Source of the DNA: Allacma fusca
Taxonomy: Eukaryota; Arthropoda; Collembola; Symphypleona; Sminthuridae
Direction: 5' to 3'
DNA length: 64,000 nt
Assembly: GCA_947179485.1 (NCBI GenBank)
Contig: OX359250.1
Location: 5,043,661-5,107,660, forward strand
Numbering within the stretch: position 1 is the stretch's first letter; each line of letters opens with the position of its first letter. The notes under the pieces are model-generated. The model saw only the letters and a list, made by a program, of their open reading frames with translations. It was not told the origin of the DNA and ran no database searches. The translations under genes were made by a program, and so were the position numbers. Shown here one piece after another: positions 34,900 through 48,930 of the stretch.

Positions 34900-37800
34900 A
34901 AATGTTTTGACCCCTACGTGTTCAAAAATCGAGTGGCGTAATATTCAATTTTGATTTTTTTAATGAAATTAGACAATGTTTGTCAAGTTTGAAAATATTA
35001 CGTCCGTGTAAACAAAATTGCCAATGTGCACTTGAAACGTATTGGATGGCTCATGTAATACTAATCCTCATTTAACCGTACTAGGTAATATGTAAGTGTA
35101 GTCCACTCAATTATAACAAATAATCATAAGCTTGACTTTAACAAGAACTGTCCTGTAAATATTGACAATTTAGGTAGAACATTTTAAAATATGATTCTAA
35201 AGCAAAGCAAATAATCGCATATTTACTGCAAAAAAAAATAGAACTGTCAGGATATTTGTATATAAATAGAAGATACTTTTGCAGTTTTGGTACACTTGGT
35301 ACCGGATGAATGCCAGTTATCAAATATTAGCCTTTAGTAAAACATAATTTATTTTTATCATATAATCTGGAGATGGGAAAATACGAGAATGTATTATATG
35401 TAATATCAACCAAATATGTATTATTGTGTAATTATTATGGTTTAATCTGAATATATTGAAGCCAAAAAAGAAAAACCTTTTGCATATTCTATATTAACCG
35501 TACATAAGTATTATGTAGGGTAATAGCAATTTGAGCCCAAAGTACTGTAATGCTTATTAACATCCAGGATGTTGAAATTATTGTGTATTATTAATCACTC
35601 CCAAACGGCCCGTTGTTTGTGTGATCCTACAATAATAATTTACGCGTACAAAACTAGTACTATAATTACATCAGGAATATTTCTTTAAATTTAAAAAAAC
35701 ATATTAAGAATTAAAAAATTAAATTTTTAAATCCTCAAATATCCCGGTATTGCTTCAAGTTTGATACTGGTACGCCAAATATTAACATTTGATAATGGAT
35801 TAAATGTAGAAATTATAGAGAAGGATTAGCTACAATCTAGGACTAATATTTCGGAGTGTCCCTTCTATTGGCTGGAGGGGTCATATGATTCTAGCGACCC
35901 TGGATATATAGTAGAATACGTAGTAGCACAGATTAGATTAGGTGATTTGGTTCTCTAAATTTAATTCAGTAGAAATGCGACGCCCGCCACAAGGAACTTT
36001 TAACTCCAAGCGATAATTAATAACTGCACATGGTTTTAGAAAATGCAAAACAATGAGAACAAATAATGTAATAAAAAAGTTGTGTACACACTGGATTTGT
36101 ACACACGCTGCGGTACGTATCTTACCTACAGTAAATTATTATATACATACCAGAGAAGGTGATAACCCATCCCGTTAGAGCAGATGTTGGGGTTCTAACT
36201 TGCATGAAATTATAAAAGCGGCAGCAATAAAATGAAACAAACGCAAACGAGGTGATCAATCAAATTAAGCACCAAAATGGAGTCATGTCACAGCTTGCAC
36301 TTGACCATGTCAAAGTGTCATAACCCGTCCAGTGAATCCATACCATATGAGTTACTTACAGCAAGCATATTTCCATCTCTGCATTTCCATTTCCTACACT
36401 AAAATATACCAACAACATGCTCCATTTTCTTTGGGGATGAACAAATAAAAAATCTGAAAAAAGATTAACTGAAACATCGGGTATTATCTGTAGATAATTT
36501 TCTGCTCTCCTTATATATGAGCTTGTCCTTATAAAAGATACAAATGGAGTTGATTGAACAGTATGCGGGGTCGGATTGTTATGGGAAGATGTGAAGAGCA
36601 ATACCTTCGGACATTTTCGACCTCCGTCCTCCCAACCTCTGAAATAATTACTGACCTCCGGACTTCCGTACCTCTCGCAAATTTGCGGTCTCTATCGATC
36701 TCCCACGTAATACCTTTTCATAATCTACAGAATCGTATCGAGCTCACGACCTCCCTTTAAATAGTAAATTTTCCGGACTTACCACTAAATAGTGAGCTCC
36801 CGACCTGTCACTAAATGGGAAGTTCTTTAGACATCCCTCTAATTATTAGTGAAACCTTAAAAAAATAATATGAAGCCACATACTACTACAGCATTGATTC
36901 TACATAGGAAAAATTCATAACCCGTACCAAAGGAAATCCAATGGTTTGCCAAAAGTGAGCATTTGGTGAAAGAAATAAAAGTGTCCCATTAAATTTCAAT
37001 TCCCTTTCTCTGGGCCCACATGCACGGCATAAGGCCGTTCCTATGCAAAACCAAAGGAAAGTGCATTGTCAATAAATGAGTCTTTCCTGTAGGGATTGTT
37101 TTGGATATTAGCATTATCATTCCAGCATTGTCTCCTCTATTTAAACAGTGTAATCTAAACAAACAAGGTCTAGCGTGGGTCCTCTCACGCGTTTCTATTA
37201 TTCGAAAAAATGACGTATGGACAAGTGTGAAATAGTGAAAAAGGGAGAAGGTTTTATTTCGGATGGTTCGGCAACCACCGCTCAGGGAGGCGTGTGCTCA
37301 TCTTCCTCTGATTCAAATGTAAATTTTATTTATACACCTACAAAACCTCCATATATATTTCAACATTTGAATTATCTTCCTCCAGCTGCCTCATGCTTCC
37401 TGCGTATGTCCACAGAAGCAAAGAATGAAAAGAGAGTGTACAATGTGGGTGGGCCCAGTCTCCCAACATTGAACAAATGTTGATATTTGGATCATTTTTT
37501 CACGGGCTTTTCCCCAGTCAGAATCCAAAATATGTTTGTCCAGTGACCATATTGCTTACTTATTTGATTCGATTATTAAAATAGGATATTCCGGCTTTTT
37601 TTTCTCCCCCCCCCCCCCAGCTCACACACAATAGGATGCGCTCAGAGGAACAAAAGCAACCGTTTATTCTCACTATCATCACACCGGGTTTATTCAATTA
37701 ATTGATGGATAGCACCAGTTACCATTTACCATGTATCCTTCACAACATCCTCTTTCTCACTCCTCGTTCAATTGATATCAATGTTGATTTATGCTTTACA

Positions 37801-40465
37801 CAGTTAAAACATCTAATAAATTTATAAATTATAATGCTTTAGTTTTAAAATCTGGAACATGTTCCATGGAATATTATTTCCTGGTATCCATCCCGTTTAA
37901 TAATTTATTATTCCTTCAACATACAGGTAGATACACAAATTGGCAATAAAAAAAACTTCAGAACGTCACACCTGCTTTTCAGTGTATGGTTTTTAATTTA
38001 TTTGTACAAAAAATTGCATACACTTGGGAACGTACCAAAGAACCCGGAGGATGGAGCCCGGAATGATTTTGACAGACATTAAAAATAGTATGATCGGTGG
38101 TGAATACTATAAGGTGCTAATTCAATGAGGGGAGAAGTGGCACTACGAAGTGTAACAGCGAGGTGGAGTAACTGTAATATATAACTGTGTGTGTGTGCTT
38201 CCTGAATTTTTAAAAAATCATGTGTGTCAGCACAGCTTTACGTGCTAAGTCTATAAGTGGTGAAGCGACACTACGTGATGTTTAACAGCATACTAAATGT
38301 TCCTCTATAAATATTCTAAAATGTTTATAAGTAATTATACCAGTGAGCGTTGACTATTAGTTAGTATTCAAATTACACATGTGGAAGTTCGTGCGACATC
38401 TACCGATCGGTGTAAAGAATATTTAATGTGAGCAACAAATGCAATTATTATAGATGGCACTAGCTTCACATCCCGATTCCGATACACATATGTATTTGCA
38501 TGTGTTTATACCTGGCCTAATTTAATTTTGTTAGGTCAAAGGGACGACTGACCTCCTTCAAAAACAATGTGGAAACGTAAATTAGGAGCTTATTGAAAGC
38601 GCGTACAAGTCACTAAGACATCTAGCAGCTGATTGTGCTAATATTTGTTAGAGTAAAAATTGTTATTAAAATACAAGATCACATGATAGGTGGCGCATGC
38701 TGTAGCTTCTTCCAGTTTCTGTACGTATTTATTAGTGTGTTTATATATGACTTCTTTTATATTTCTAAATGGGGATGGTGGGAGTCAAGTGGATAAACCA
38801 AACATTTCCAAAAACAATAGTCTTATTTTTTTATAACGACATGGTAACTTAAAAGTAAGAACCCGGTGATATTAGGAGACAGGGTCTAATGTTTGATCTC
38901 ATAAAATTAGAAGATACCTCGTATAAACACATTCTAGTACATAGGTATGTACAGAAATAGGAAGGTACAGTATGCGGAATGTTTATGTAAGATTTTTAAT
39001 CAAGGTATTTTATATACGACACATTTACTTTTGCAATGTTCCACCCCATTTAATTTACGGAGTCAAACGGGTGACCAGATCTCCTCCAAAAACAACAGGG
39101 TTCTGCTTTTTACGTAATCCACACTCGCAAAAGACTTGAATTTGATCCACAGATATCGCGCGGACAGACAGTCAGCTTCGCTAATCCAGCATGGATTTCA
39201 ATCTATAAAGACTATTCAATATGAAAAGGCTGGAAAGTTCCTACAAAATAAATGCAATTTTCCCCCAAATATTAATTTTACAACATGCAGCGTACGTACA
39301 AAGGTTTATATGTATACAGTAGGGTTTAAAACAGTATCACACGTCTTAATGTGCGCATTCAGATGTATGGAACAGGCGAAAGATCGCGTAGTTTATTTAA
39401 ATTTTGGACTGAGTCATCTAGTGGCTGATGAATCTAAATTTGCATAAAACATTTTGATTTGAATACAAAATCAGACGAAAGGTGGAGCAATTATTGTCCT
39501 GTACCTCTACCATTGTAAAAAGTAAATGTATGAGCGTGTGATTTTATCTGATCTCTTGTAGTTTGCTGAGATCATCCGGGTGACCCGAACATCTAAAAAA
39601 TCAGTGGGCTTCTTACTCGTCATCTCTGTCACTATAAGAAGAAATTATGAATTGTCTGCTGTCATTGGTTCGATAGTTATGATGTCTCATCACTTCCACA
39701 GTAGGGAACGTTTCACTGCGCCCCATTAGTGAGACAGGAGGGTGAGATTGGAGAAGGTAAAAGGAAACAGCTGATGACTTGAAACAAAATTTGGGATAAA
39801 TAAAATAATAAAGATGCCAAAAAGAAAAGGGTAAAATTTCAAAGGACTCCTGGGTATGCATACTCTTGAAAAAGGGAAGTCTGGCGGGAAATGATGGATG
39901 GCGTGAATTTTTACTCACTTGTACGTATGTATGTGTCACTACCGTGGAGTGTAGCTTACTCAATAGGCCTGAGTACATTGTAGATTGAGGAGACGCATAT
40001 ATGTATATCTAACACATTTGGATGCATACCTACATATATGTATGTATGATTATGACTACACATGTTGCCTGTAGCAGTTATTTCATGGAAGTTATCTCCA
40101 TCATTTCTCTTGAGAAACTTGGGAGAGCATTACGTGAGGTTGGTTCCTTGCATTTAATTCAAGGCATAAGCAAAAGAGGAGGCAGACTGGGAGGAACGTA
40201 TACTAAACTGCATGTGAATCAGGCCGGGTGTTTTTATGGAGAAGGGAAAATTATTCACGCTTTCACGCTCATTTTATATGAAAAGTGTACTGCATGGCTG
40301 AGTAAATTCTCCATGCTGTAATTTTCTCATATTATTCATACAGGACCTTGGATAGCCCGAGCGTCAACAATCGCCGTCCATTATCATCTCTCTCCATCTC
40401 CACAGTCATGCTTAAATGTATTCGCAACTCTCTGATGTTCCTTAAAATGATCCAAAGATCCTTCA
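34900..40465. other. Intergenic, no gene recognised
   Basis: AT-rich sequence without splice-supported exons. A GACCTCC-word cluster lies at about 36,620-36,830 and a 15-bp C run at about 37,605-37,619. The 88-codon frame at 37,217 has no supporting features. Confidence 0.5.
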
Positions 40466-40469
40466 ACTT

Positions 40470-40470
<1 letters not shown>

Positions 40471-40500
<30 letters not shown>
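40471..40500. repeat. (CT)n-(CA)n microsatellite
   Basis: (CT) about 11 units followed by CACACA. Confidence 0.95.
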
Positions 40501-41599
40501 GTCTCGAGCTCAACTCATTCCATATTCCCAAGACTCGGTTTCATATGCACCAGCACGCTGTGGGATTGTCTGCATCCTTCAAAACCAACACACTGTCCTC
40601 CCAGTTTTCCTTCCCTCCTCAAAGAACCGCAAATTTGCACTTTGGATCAATGAGAAAGCAAAAGAGGGGCTTAGTCCGTATTCTCCTTAATTTTTATTTC
40701 CCTCTTCAATTTCTCCGTCCATTCCCAACGTTCTCACTCCTGGCACTCCCAGACACCGAGATCGTCGTCGGCTCTCACCAAATAATAAGCATCTTCAAAA
40801 TATTCCCTGTGAATAATTATAAGTATCCGGAATTTTTAAACAAGCAAAGGGTTACAAATATAACCGTTACCTTATCTTCTGCAGAGTCTTGGAAATGTGC
40901 TGTAAATATTAAATTATGCTTCTTCACTGATCAAAACGCCTTTGCCTAAGTGTTCTTATGGGTTCTCGTCCTGTGATTACCCAAGCAATTAAATAGAGTT
41001 TAAATTAATTCCTAGCAACGTTTCTCACGTGATGCCATGAGTAAGGATGAGTTCTTAAGTAACTTCTAGGTTTTTATTTACAATCTCTGTTTGGAATAAG
41101 CTCCAGGAAAATTACATGAGAATCAAGACTCGATGTTGAGTAAGAAACGGGAAGAGCATTAATGTCTTGGAGATCCCTCCTTGTAGTAATTTTCAAAAGG
41201 GAAAGGCATTGAGTCATGTAGATACATACATATGTGTGCATCTGCAGATACGCTCATACATAATGGGGGAATAATATTCAGGAATTGAGGAAGGTAGAGT
41301 AGGCTGAGGCTTACGGAGTAAGACCAAAAACGAGAAATAAAAACAGTTTATCTGGTGAATGTCAAGACGTCAGTAAAACACAATAAAGTTAAAATTTAAT
41401 TATAGAGAGGAAGCTCGTGAAGGGAGCAAAGGAGTAGATCCATCTTTATGATTGTCGAAGTTACAATCATGGGGAAAACATTCTTCCGGTGCTCATTCCA
41501 CAGAACATTACATTCATATAACCTATGTATTTCCATAGAGGCGGGCTCACCATATAGCACTCTTTATAAAGAACCATGAGCCTTACGGGGGAAGGCCAA

Positions 41600-41600
<1 letters not shown>

Positions 41601-41631
<31 letters not shown>
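41601..41631. repeat. (GA)n microsatellite
   Basis: About 31 bp of GA repeats with one AAA interruption. Confidence 0.95.
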
Positions 41632-43730
41632 CCCCTCAACATATGGAAAAAAGGCATCAAACTCACTGAATCGTAAATGACTTTATCAGGTTAAAACAAA
41701 ACTTCCATTCGATTAAATACAAATTCATATTATCAGTTAAATCCCCTAATTTTCCGAAAGGACAAAGTGAAATCACGTATGAAAACGGTTTTCCCTTCCA
41801 CATAAGTATAGGAGTTTGTGTGTGTGTGGCTCCAAACTCCCTAATTCTCCCATGGGTATTTCCATGTCAATCAATTTTCTTCTTCTCCCTTTTTCTCTTC
41901 TTGCTGGATCTTTGGCGGTTGTCGAGTAAGTTCACGTCAAACCCACTTATTGATTTTTTGTTTATTGTCGCTCCACATCTCCTCCGTCAGTTGGATTTCT
42001 CCTTTCTGTTTTCTTGACTTGCATTAACTTTGCAATTTGGTTTCCCCCCCCCCCCAAAAAAAAATAGAAGAAAAAAATCATACCACAATTTTTTTATATT
42101 CTTCACTGCTCGCTTGTATAAGTCGGGAGAAGGTTGAAAGCCGGGCCGATTCTATTGTAACAAAAATCCATGGTTCTCATCTCAGTGTTGTGAATTTAGT
42201 ATGAGGACGAGGGAGCTTCTCAAAGTGAGAAAAAGTGTTTACTTCGGACAGCAACCATATCTATGTATAGATACATGACCAGGAAGGTAAAACGAGTATA
42301 ACATTTTTCAAGGATGCTACAACAAGGTATTTATATTTGTGACCTCCTGAAGTTAATCAAGAGAAAGGAGCTTTCTATGAACCCTGGAATACCTTACTGC
42401 CCGCAAAAATACGATATAAACCAAAAGCATATCAGTTGGCGGCTCTGGGGACAATTACTACATTTTTTAACATTTTCGAATTCATTTCGATTGAAGCGCA
42501 GAAATTTTAGAAGATAGATGCTATTAATATATATTATTAATTATTACTGTTATAAGAGGAGCATGCAAGAAAGATCGTCTCTAAATATTTATTTAATAAG
42601 GAATGATGATTTGTAATTAGGTAGAGGTCAGAAAAAAAACGTAAGTAATATAAAAGAGTATGAGTTTGACAATAATTATGTAATGACAAGTCCAGCACTA
42701 CTGAGGTGTCAGTCCAGGAATATTTTTCTCTAATAATATAGTAATGTAATAATTATAACAACACTTGTCTGGGACTAGCTGTGGAAAATATTTATTTGTA
42801 TTCATACGGGGATTAAATTAATGTAAATATCTAATTACAACTCAAAAATAGCCGAGTATGATCAGAAAGGGGACGTCAGAGTACGCCAAGAGACTAGTAC
42901 ACCAGCATTTATTTCCCAGACCAGGTCTATTTTTCAAAACTGGCCCGAGAAACGTACCTCCAGGAGGTTATTTGTTTTGTCAGCAAAAATATACTCCCGT
43001 CGCCAGCCCCCTATCAAATTCCTACCTTGAGAGACGCCCGAGTAAATTGAAGTGGCGGGGAAAATGCTAAAAAAGCAAACTCTGGCTCTAATAATTATTA
43101 TTATATTCGGAATGATTTTGGACTTGAGCGTGTACTATGATTGGAGGGAAGAGGAAATTTTTGTAAATTGATTCCGGACGGAAATCCGCTGACGGAAGAC
43201 AAAATAATCCTGAAGCGTAATGTGAAAACGTGATTTGTGTAAAAACCAACGGGGCAATTCCCAGTTGACTATATATAGTATATATATATAGATAGTCCGG
43301 GTTGTTTGGCGGGAGCCAAAAAAGTTTTCCATTTGGATTTTTATGTTGATTTAAAAATTAGAGGAGAGGGAGCAAGGAGATCAGATTGGAATAAAATTAC
43401 GACTCAGAAAATTGTTTGAGATAATATTGCAACTCGGGAAGAGTTACAGACTCGGGATAAGATGGGAACTTTATAAGGAAGGAGAAAAGGTCCGCTAGCG
43501 CTAGCCCGGCACGTCTATTCCATAAGGCCTCAGTACATACATATACATACGCACACTTACTCCTTACTCTCTCGGCGTGTAGTAGGTATATAGACCGGGA
43601 GAAGAGCACCGCCACATACTACATAGGCTCCGATGAGTTGTAGTAGGTAGAGAAGGGAAAGAGTGGGAATATTATAATACGTGCCTGTGATCCGGAGGAG
43701 TGGCAAGACCCGGAGGAAATGGTGATGCGG

Positions 43731-43752
43731 GAGAGAGAGAGAGAGAGAGAGG
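43731..43752. repeat. (GA)n microsatellite
   Basis: About 22 bp of uninterrupted GA repeats. Confidence 0.95.
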
Positions 43753-44021
43753 AGATCGAGAAGAAGAAAAAAAAGAGTCACTAGGCAACCGAGACAGAGA
43801 AAATGAACTGCCCCGTTTTCACCCTGAACCAACCAACCAACGTAGGGTTGGAGACGTCCACCCAATCAAATGGAACTGTGACAACCAAAGAGGCGTTCAC
43901 CCTCATCAATCATGAGACCATATGTACAAGCAAAGCTGCACACTTCATCGAGCACATATAAATAAACTACTTACGAGGCTCCCTACTTCTACACATTTTC
44001 TCACAAAACCTGATTTCTCTT

Positions 44022-44137
44022 CTCCTCCTCCTCCTCCTCCCAAACGATCTCTGTCTTACATACTTCTCCTGAGACCAGCTCCAGCTCCAGCTTCAGCTTC
44101 AGGCTTCAGCTTCAGCTTCAGCTTCAGCTTCAGCTTC
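44022..44137. repeat. (CTC)n followed by (CTTCAG)n hexanucleotide repeat
   Basis: A CTC run at 44,022-44,040 is followed by CAGCTC/CAGCTT units from 44,080 to 44,137. The Ser-Phe open frame over it is a repeat artefact. Confidence 0.9.
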
Positions 44138-44139
44138 CA

Positions 44140-46600
44140 TCATACCTTAATATTATGTACCACAGGGAGATATGTACAGGTCGGATGCCGGACGCATGTT
44201 ACATGAGCAGAGCACTGTAGTAGCAATCTATATCATCAGAATATCTCATACGTCCATTCCTGTATAACTCTGTATAACTATAATAATTATTACATAAATA
44301 GTTAAATTATGTTCAAAACTAAAGAAGAACTCCAAGACGTGGCGAGGAGTAGATACAAAAAGAGCAAGAGCAAGATATACGTCCTTCCTACTACAGGCAT
44401 GTGTGCATGTGTATGTACATATGCATGTAGTAGTGTAGTAGTGGTCCAGGTCCAGTGTGCACTGTACTGTAGTGGAGCCTCAGATGAAAGTAATAGGAGA
44501 GACATGCCCAGGATACATATATGAGGAGTAGTGAGTAGTGAGGATGTAAGTGTGTGGATGTATTTTTCAAGTTATATCCCAACAAGTAAAAAGTAGGAGA
44601 CAAAAAGAGAAGATTCGGTGACGGGGCCCGCTCCTGTTTTTTACAGTGAGCCCCACGTACTTTACCCAGAGAGAGATGCCTATATATAAGTACTATAAGA
44701 GACTGCCTTTTCAACTTAAATCCCCTCCCTTCCTCCATACGCCGAGTCTACATGAATGCGAATGATGAATTGAATGAGGAAATTCTTGGTACTTTTTTAC
44801 AACATTCCTACGCTCTTAACGAGTGACAAAATATTTTAAATCTCTCACAAAGCTGTACTTAGCCAAAAATCTCACGAGATAACTAAGAATACCAGGAGAT
44901 AGACCATTCACTATTTCACTTTTATCATCGGCCGTCGTCTCTCTCCACACACACATTTTATTCCAATCTTTATTCACTTGCAAAACTACGGGCCCCGGCT
45001 CCTTCCTCACCACACTACTCGTACACAAGTCCTTCCTTTATTCCTTCTGTGTTACAATATGCATAGATATATCTATACATACATTTACTCCCTTGTCACT
45101 TTCATCTGTTGGTCCGAACCTGGCCTCTCCCAAGGTTCCTATATCTTTTACTCCCTGTACTTTTATAACTGGAGAGTATCTATAGCCTTAGGTACCTATG
45201 TATTTGTAAGTATCTACTGTATATCAATGAAAGTCTCTGTATCTACTTCAATCTCCCGGCCCAGTCACTGTCAACACCCGAACAATTCTTTTGGAATGTG
45301 TTGCCAAGTAATAATTACCCTTTGAACTCTCATGATAAATTATCTCCCAACATCAATTAATGCTGGAAAAGGGGTATTAGGGGATTTACCTGACTTACCC
45401 CACTTCTAAAAGTTAATGAATAAACTGAGACTCATTACAATGTGTAGTAACAGCATGCTAATCATACTACAATCAACTCTATATAACATCCCACAACACC
45501 CAAGAAAAAAAAACTAACTTGCATTTACTCTATTTTCTTTGGGTCATATAGATCCAGCCGTCCAGGAGTCTCATTCAGGGAAATCTTTCCAAATATGATG
45601 TAAATTACACACAACTTTTCCCCCGTGAAAATCCTCAATAATAATTATTAGCATCCATCAGACTTGAAAATACTGGAGTATTTTTTCCTATGCTATGAAC
45701 AATCCTCTCCAATTTACATTCTACCCAGGAAGGACCACGTTCAATATCTACCTGTAGGTATGCTCCGTTCAACTTGTGTTGGAACTACTAGTCAAGAATA
45801 AAATGGGGGAAGTGAGGAAAAATCAAAAAAAAAAAAATGCTGGGGGTATCAAGTGGGACACTACCAGGGGAGTGTCCACTTGACAACAAAATCAAACTAG
45901 GATTACTCAAGTGTGGTCCCTATAGTTAGTTAATTCATTGGCGGTCATGACTCTCCACCTGAGTCCCTTACAACTACTACTAAACGACTGTATGAGCAGC
46001 GGGTGTGAGTAAATCTAAATTGATAATATGGGAAAGTATTCCTGAACTATACGGATAGGTTTGGGAGGAGAGTTGAGTTATGGACTGTGCTCTGGCGTAG
46101 TATACTGTACTGGAGTGGACTTGATATATCTGTACCCTATGGCTGTTGATGGAGTGAAAAGTCAGTGGGAGAGAGAGGAAAAGTGGAGGGTGAAATGAGT
46201 CGGACAGTGGATTGGGAGAAGGCGGAGTAGTACTGTAGATATGTATTTGTGAGAGAGTGTGACAGGAGAGGGTAAGTCAGGTGTGTGTGGATATTGGTGT
46301 TTAATGAGGAGGTAATTAGGAGCAGGTGAGTGCATAGGTAATGGTTCGGAGAGATGTGTTTTTGGTGGCCGTTCCAGGTCTTGGGATTGTTTTTTTTTTT
46401 GGGAAGCCCCCGTTCCTTGCGGGTGTGTATGGAAAAGCATTGGTTTTTTGGCCCGATGGAGAGTTTCGTTGGGATGAAGAGATGTGTGTGAAGGTTTCCC
46501 TATGCGATTGGAGACTCTTCTTGTTTTGCGTATGGAGAGAGAGGAACTTGGCATTTGGGCTTGTGTGTTGGAAGGGAAAGTGTTGGGGACGAGCGGAGAT
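44140..46600. other. Upstream region of the plus-strand gene, no coding sequence recognised
   Basis: Intergenic sequence becoming G+T-rich toward 46,300. Open frames near 46,341-46,708 are compositional and change frame without splice support. Confidence 0.4.
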
Positions 46601-46612
46601 TGGAGGGAAGGC

Positions 46613-46648
46613 TATAAAGGGGGCGGGGCGAGCGGGGGTCCCGCCCCC
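46613..46648 (+). promoter_or_regulatory. Candidate core promoter: TATA box and flanking GC boxes
   Basis: TATAAAG at 46,613-46,619 runs directly into GGGGGCGGGGC (to about 46,629), and the opposite-strand GC box CCGCCCCC follows at 46,641-46,648. This is the most G+C-rich stretch in the region and lies about 560 bp before the first coding ATG. Transcription would begin near 46,645 if the TATA box is used. GC boxes downstream of a TATA box are unusual, so the start site could differ. Confidence 0.45.
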
Positions 46649-46697
46649 TCCCCACACATTCTCTCGTTGAAGGTGGTGGTGGCCCAGCCCCTGAAGA

Positions 46698-46721
46698 ATG
46701 ATGAATAGAACCAGGACTTAG
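46698..46721 (+). other. Short upstream open reading frame
   Basis: ATGATG opens a seven-codon frame ending TAG in the presumed 5' untranslated region of the plus-strand gene. It would act as an upstream open reading frame if transcription starts near 46,645. Confidence 0.35.
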
Positions 46722-46928
46722 GTTAAATCGGACTCAAAGCCAGCAGAGATTACCATAGAGAGTCTTCGTTCTTCTACGAAGAGAACTACTACGATCCCTT
46801 CTGAAGACTGGACAAATCCAGATTATTGCTCCTGATCCTCGTCGGATTAAATTAAAACAACTTCCTGAGCCCCTGGGTTTTTAGACCTTTTCCTTTTTGG
46901 CATAAGGCTACTACTAGGTCTAGTCGTC

Positions 46929-46952
46929 ACACACACACACACACACACACCA
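46929..46952. repeat. (CA)n microsatellite in the presumed 5' untranslated region
   Basis: About 12 CA units; a second short (CA) tract lies at about 46,973-46,984. Confidence 0.95.
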
Positions 46953-47177
46953 ACTCTCTCTACACTCACTTTACACACACACACCCAGAGTGCAAATTTC
47001 TAGGCTTTCCACTATAACTGGAAGTTTAACGGGCCGCTGAAATAAACTGACGACGACTGTCGCTTCTCGTAATAGAGGAGTAGTAGAGGATTTTTTCACC
47101 ACATTTATTCCCCACGTTTCCCGTGTAAGTAGGACAAATTTTAAGGAAGTTTTAGTATAGTATACTATTATTATATC

Positions 47178-47303
47178 ATGGACTCCCTCACCGGACTCTC
47201 TTCCACGTCTACGAGTGAACAAGGCATCTGTTTACAAGACCTCGTCGTTCAGCAGAATTCATCAAGTGATAATTTACTTCATCTCCATCAGATTCATCAT
47301 CAG
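47178..47303 (+). CDS. First coding exon of a His/Ala-rich regulator-like protein
   Basis: ATG at 47,178 begins MDSLTGLSSTSTSEQGICLQ and continues through DLVVQQNSSS and HLHQIHHQ to a strong donor, CAG^GTAAAC, after 42 codons (phase 0). The next exon is at 51,527 in the same phase. The Ser/Thr/Gln/His-rich composition is typical of the disordered N-terminus of a developmental transcription factor, but no DNA-binding domain lies within the window, so I do not name a family. The start is supported by lack of an in-frame upstream ATG and by the promoter candidate 560 bp before it. Confidence 0.7.
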
Positions 47304-47330
47304 GTAAACTTTCTTTTCCCTCCTAAGTCA

Positions 47331-47333
<3 letters not shown>

Positions 47334-47361
<28 letters not shown>

Positions 47362-47398
47362 CTGAGTGTGTGTGTGTGTGTGTGTCTGTGTCTGTGTA
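47334..47398. repeat. (GT)n microsatellite at the intron 1 donor
   Basis: GT repeats with CTGA/CT interruptions begin about 30 bp after the splice donor. Confidence 0.95.
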
Positions 47399-48876
47399 AA
47401 TGTACGGATGAAGATTCACGCGTCTCAAAACGAGTCTTAACCCTCACGCCGCCACATCTTACTTAAAGCTCAATCCTCCCAAAAACCTCCAGCTATAATC
47501 TAATGAGTTCCAATATATAAGACCGTGTGCTCTACCAAATCTCTCTCTCGCACTTCGCAGTTCGTAGTAATCTTCAAACCTTTGTCAATACAGACGAGGG
47601 CCCCGGACGGCTTTGCCGCCAAAGTCACCACCACACACAGTCACAATAATCAGAGATTAATGTAATGGACTTACTTAGATATTAACATGGATCTCCTCCT
47701 TTAGGCTCCTTTAAATCCACTACCTTCAGGCGGGATTCTTCCCAAGCCTCCCAAATTTCCAGTCGGTCGCTAGCCTATACATGTACACTTTGTCTTACTT
47801 AACTTCCCGAGCTGTCCTCATCCACAGTAGTTATCTTTTCCTATGTCTAATACGGAACGATGCGCTCCGTCACATTTACCTTCATTTCCCCTTCTTGTCC
47901 CATTTGTCATTTCCATGGGTCCCCCTGACCTCCCTTGTAATAATTGTTCCTCTTTCTCTCGAGTATCCCTCATTATTTACTTGATCTTTCAGGCAGGGAA
48001 TTATTATATAGACCAGAAAATGTGAGGTAGCTCCCCGGAAACTTCCTTTTCAGGAGGTGTCACAAAATTTAAGTTTTTAGCATAAGATCACCTCCCTCCT
48101 AGTTTTGTTTCCGAAGATTTCACCTCTGGTCGATATGTTTCGTATCCCTGTATTAATTTTATATCAGTTTTTGGTTTGTCATAAAGTATTTATTGTTAGT
48201 CCCAGAGTCTTCTTTTTCAAGTGTATTTCCCTTGACATTATGCCTGTGTTTCTAGGAATACCATTTTTCAGGGAAATCAGTCAGGTAATAATAATAATTA
48301 TTATTGTTAGGGTTGAAATAGAGGGTATTCCTACCCTTAAAAAGGTGTGTTCAGCGGGAGTGAAATGAGCGTGCCTTTTTGTAGACCTGTGTGTGACAAA
48401 GGTATTTAAATGAGTGGTCATCGTGGCCTTTAAAATATTCCTTGATCTTGATTGATTGATTGATGAACTCGGTCTGAAATCTTTCTCACGACTTTGTTCA
48501 GTTCCTCTCTGGGTATAAGGAGTCGTCTGGGGCTGGGCGAAAGGGAAAGTTAAAACGGATATCTTTGACATGGTATACCTTGTCAGTTGCTCTTATTGTT
48601 AGTTCCCTGGGACTTGTCTACACCAAGTGGATCCAGTATGGATTTAGCAAGATATATATCGAGAGATGCGGTCAGAGAGCAGGGGGATTGCATAGGACCA
48701 AGTACATAGATTGTGTCAGCATATGAGTGCTATTCCTGAGTAAAATCCGCACATTTTACTTCCATTTTGTAGATTTGTTGATCCGGAGACGGCGTTTATT
48801 TATACGGAGACTTTGTACTCCTCTTGTATTTGCTTTTGGAGACGGGATTCTCTACTTAAACTTGTATTTGTAAATC

Positions 48877-48929
<53 letters not shown>

Positions 48930-48930
48930 A
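48877..48930. repeat. (GA)n microsatellite followed by G run
   Basis: About 45 bp of GA repeats with one AAA interruption, then nine G. Confidence 0.95.

Noticed and set aside
37217..37483. 88-codon frame
   Set aside because: No recognisable domain, no promoter or splice signals, and composition typical of chance open frames.
43922..44206. Ser-Phe-rich 94-codon frame
   Set aside because: Produced by the CTTCAG hexanucleotide repeat.
46162..46708. Several overlapping frames of about 75-130 codons on both strands
   Set aside because: Arise from G+T-biased composition upstream of the promoter candidate; no domain and no splice support.
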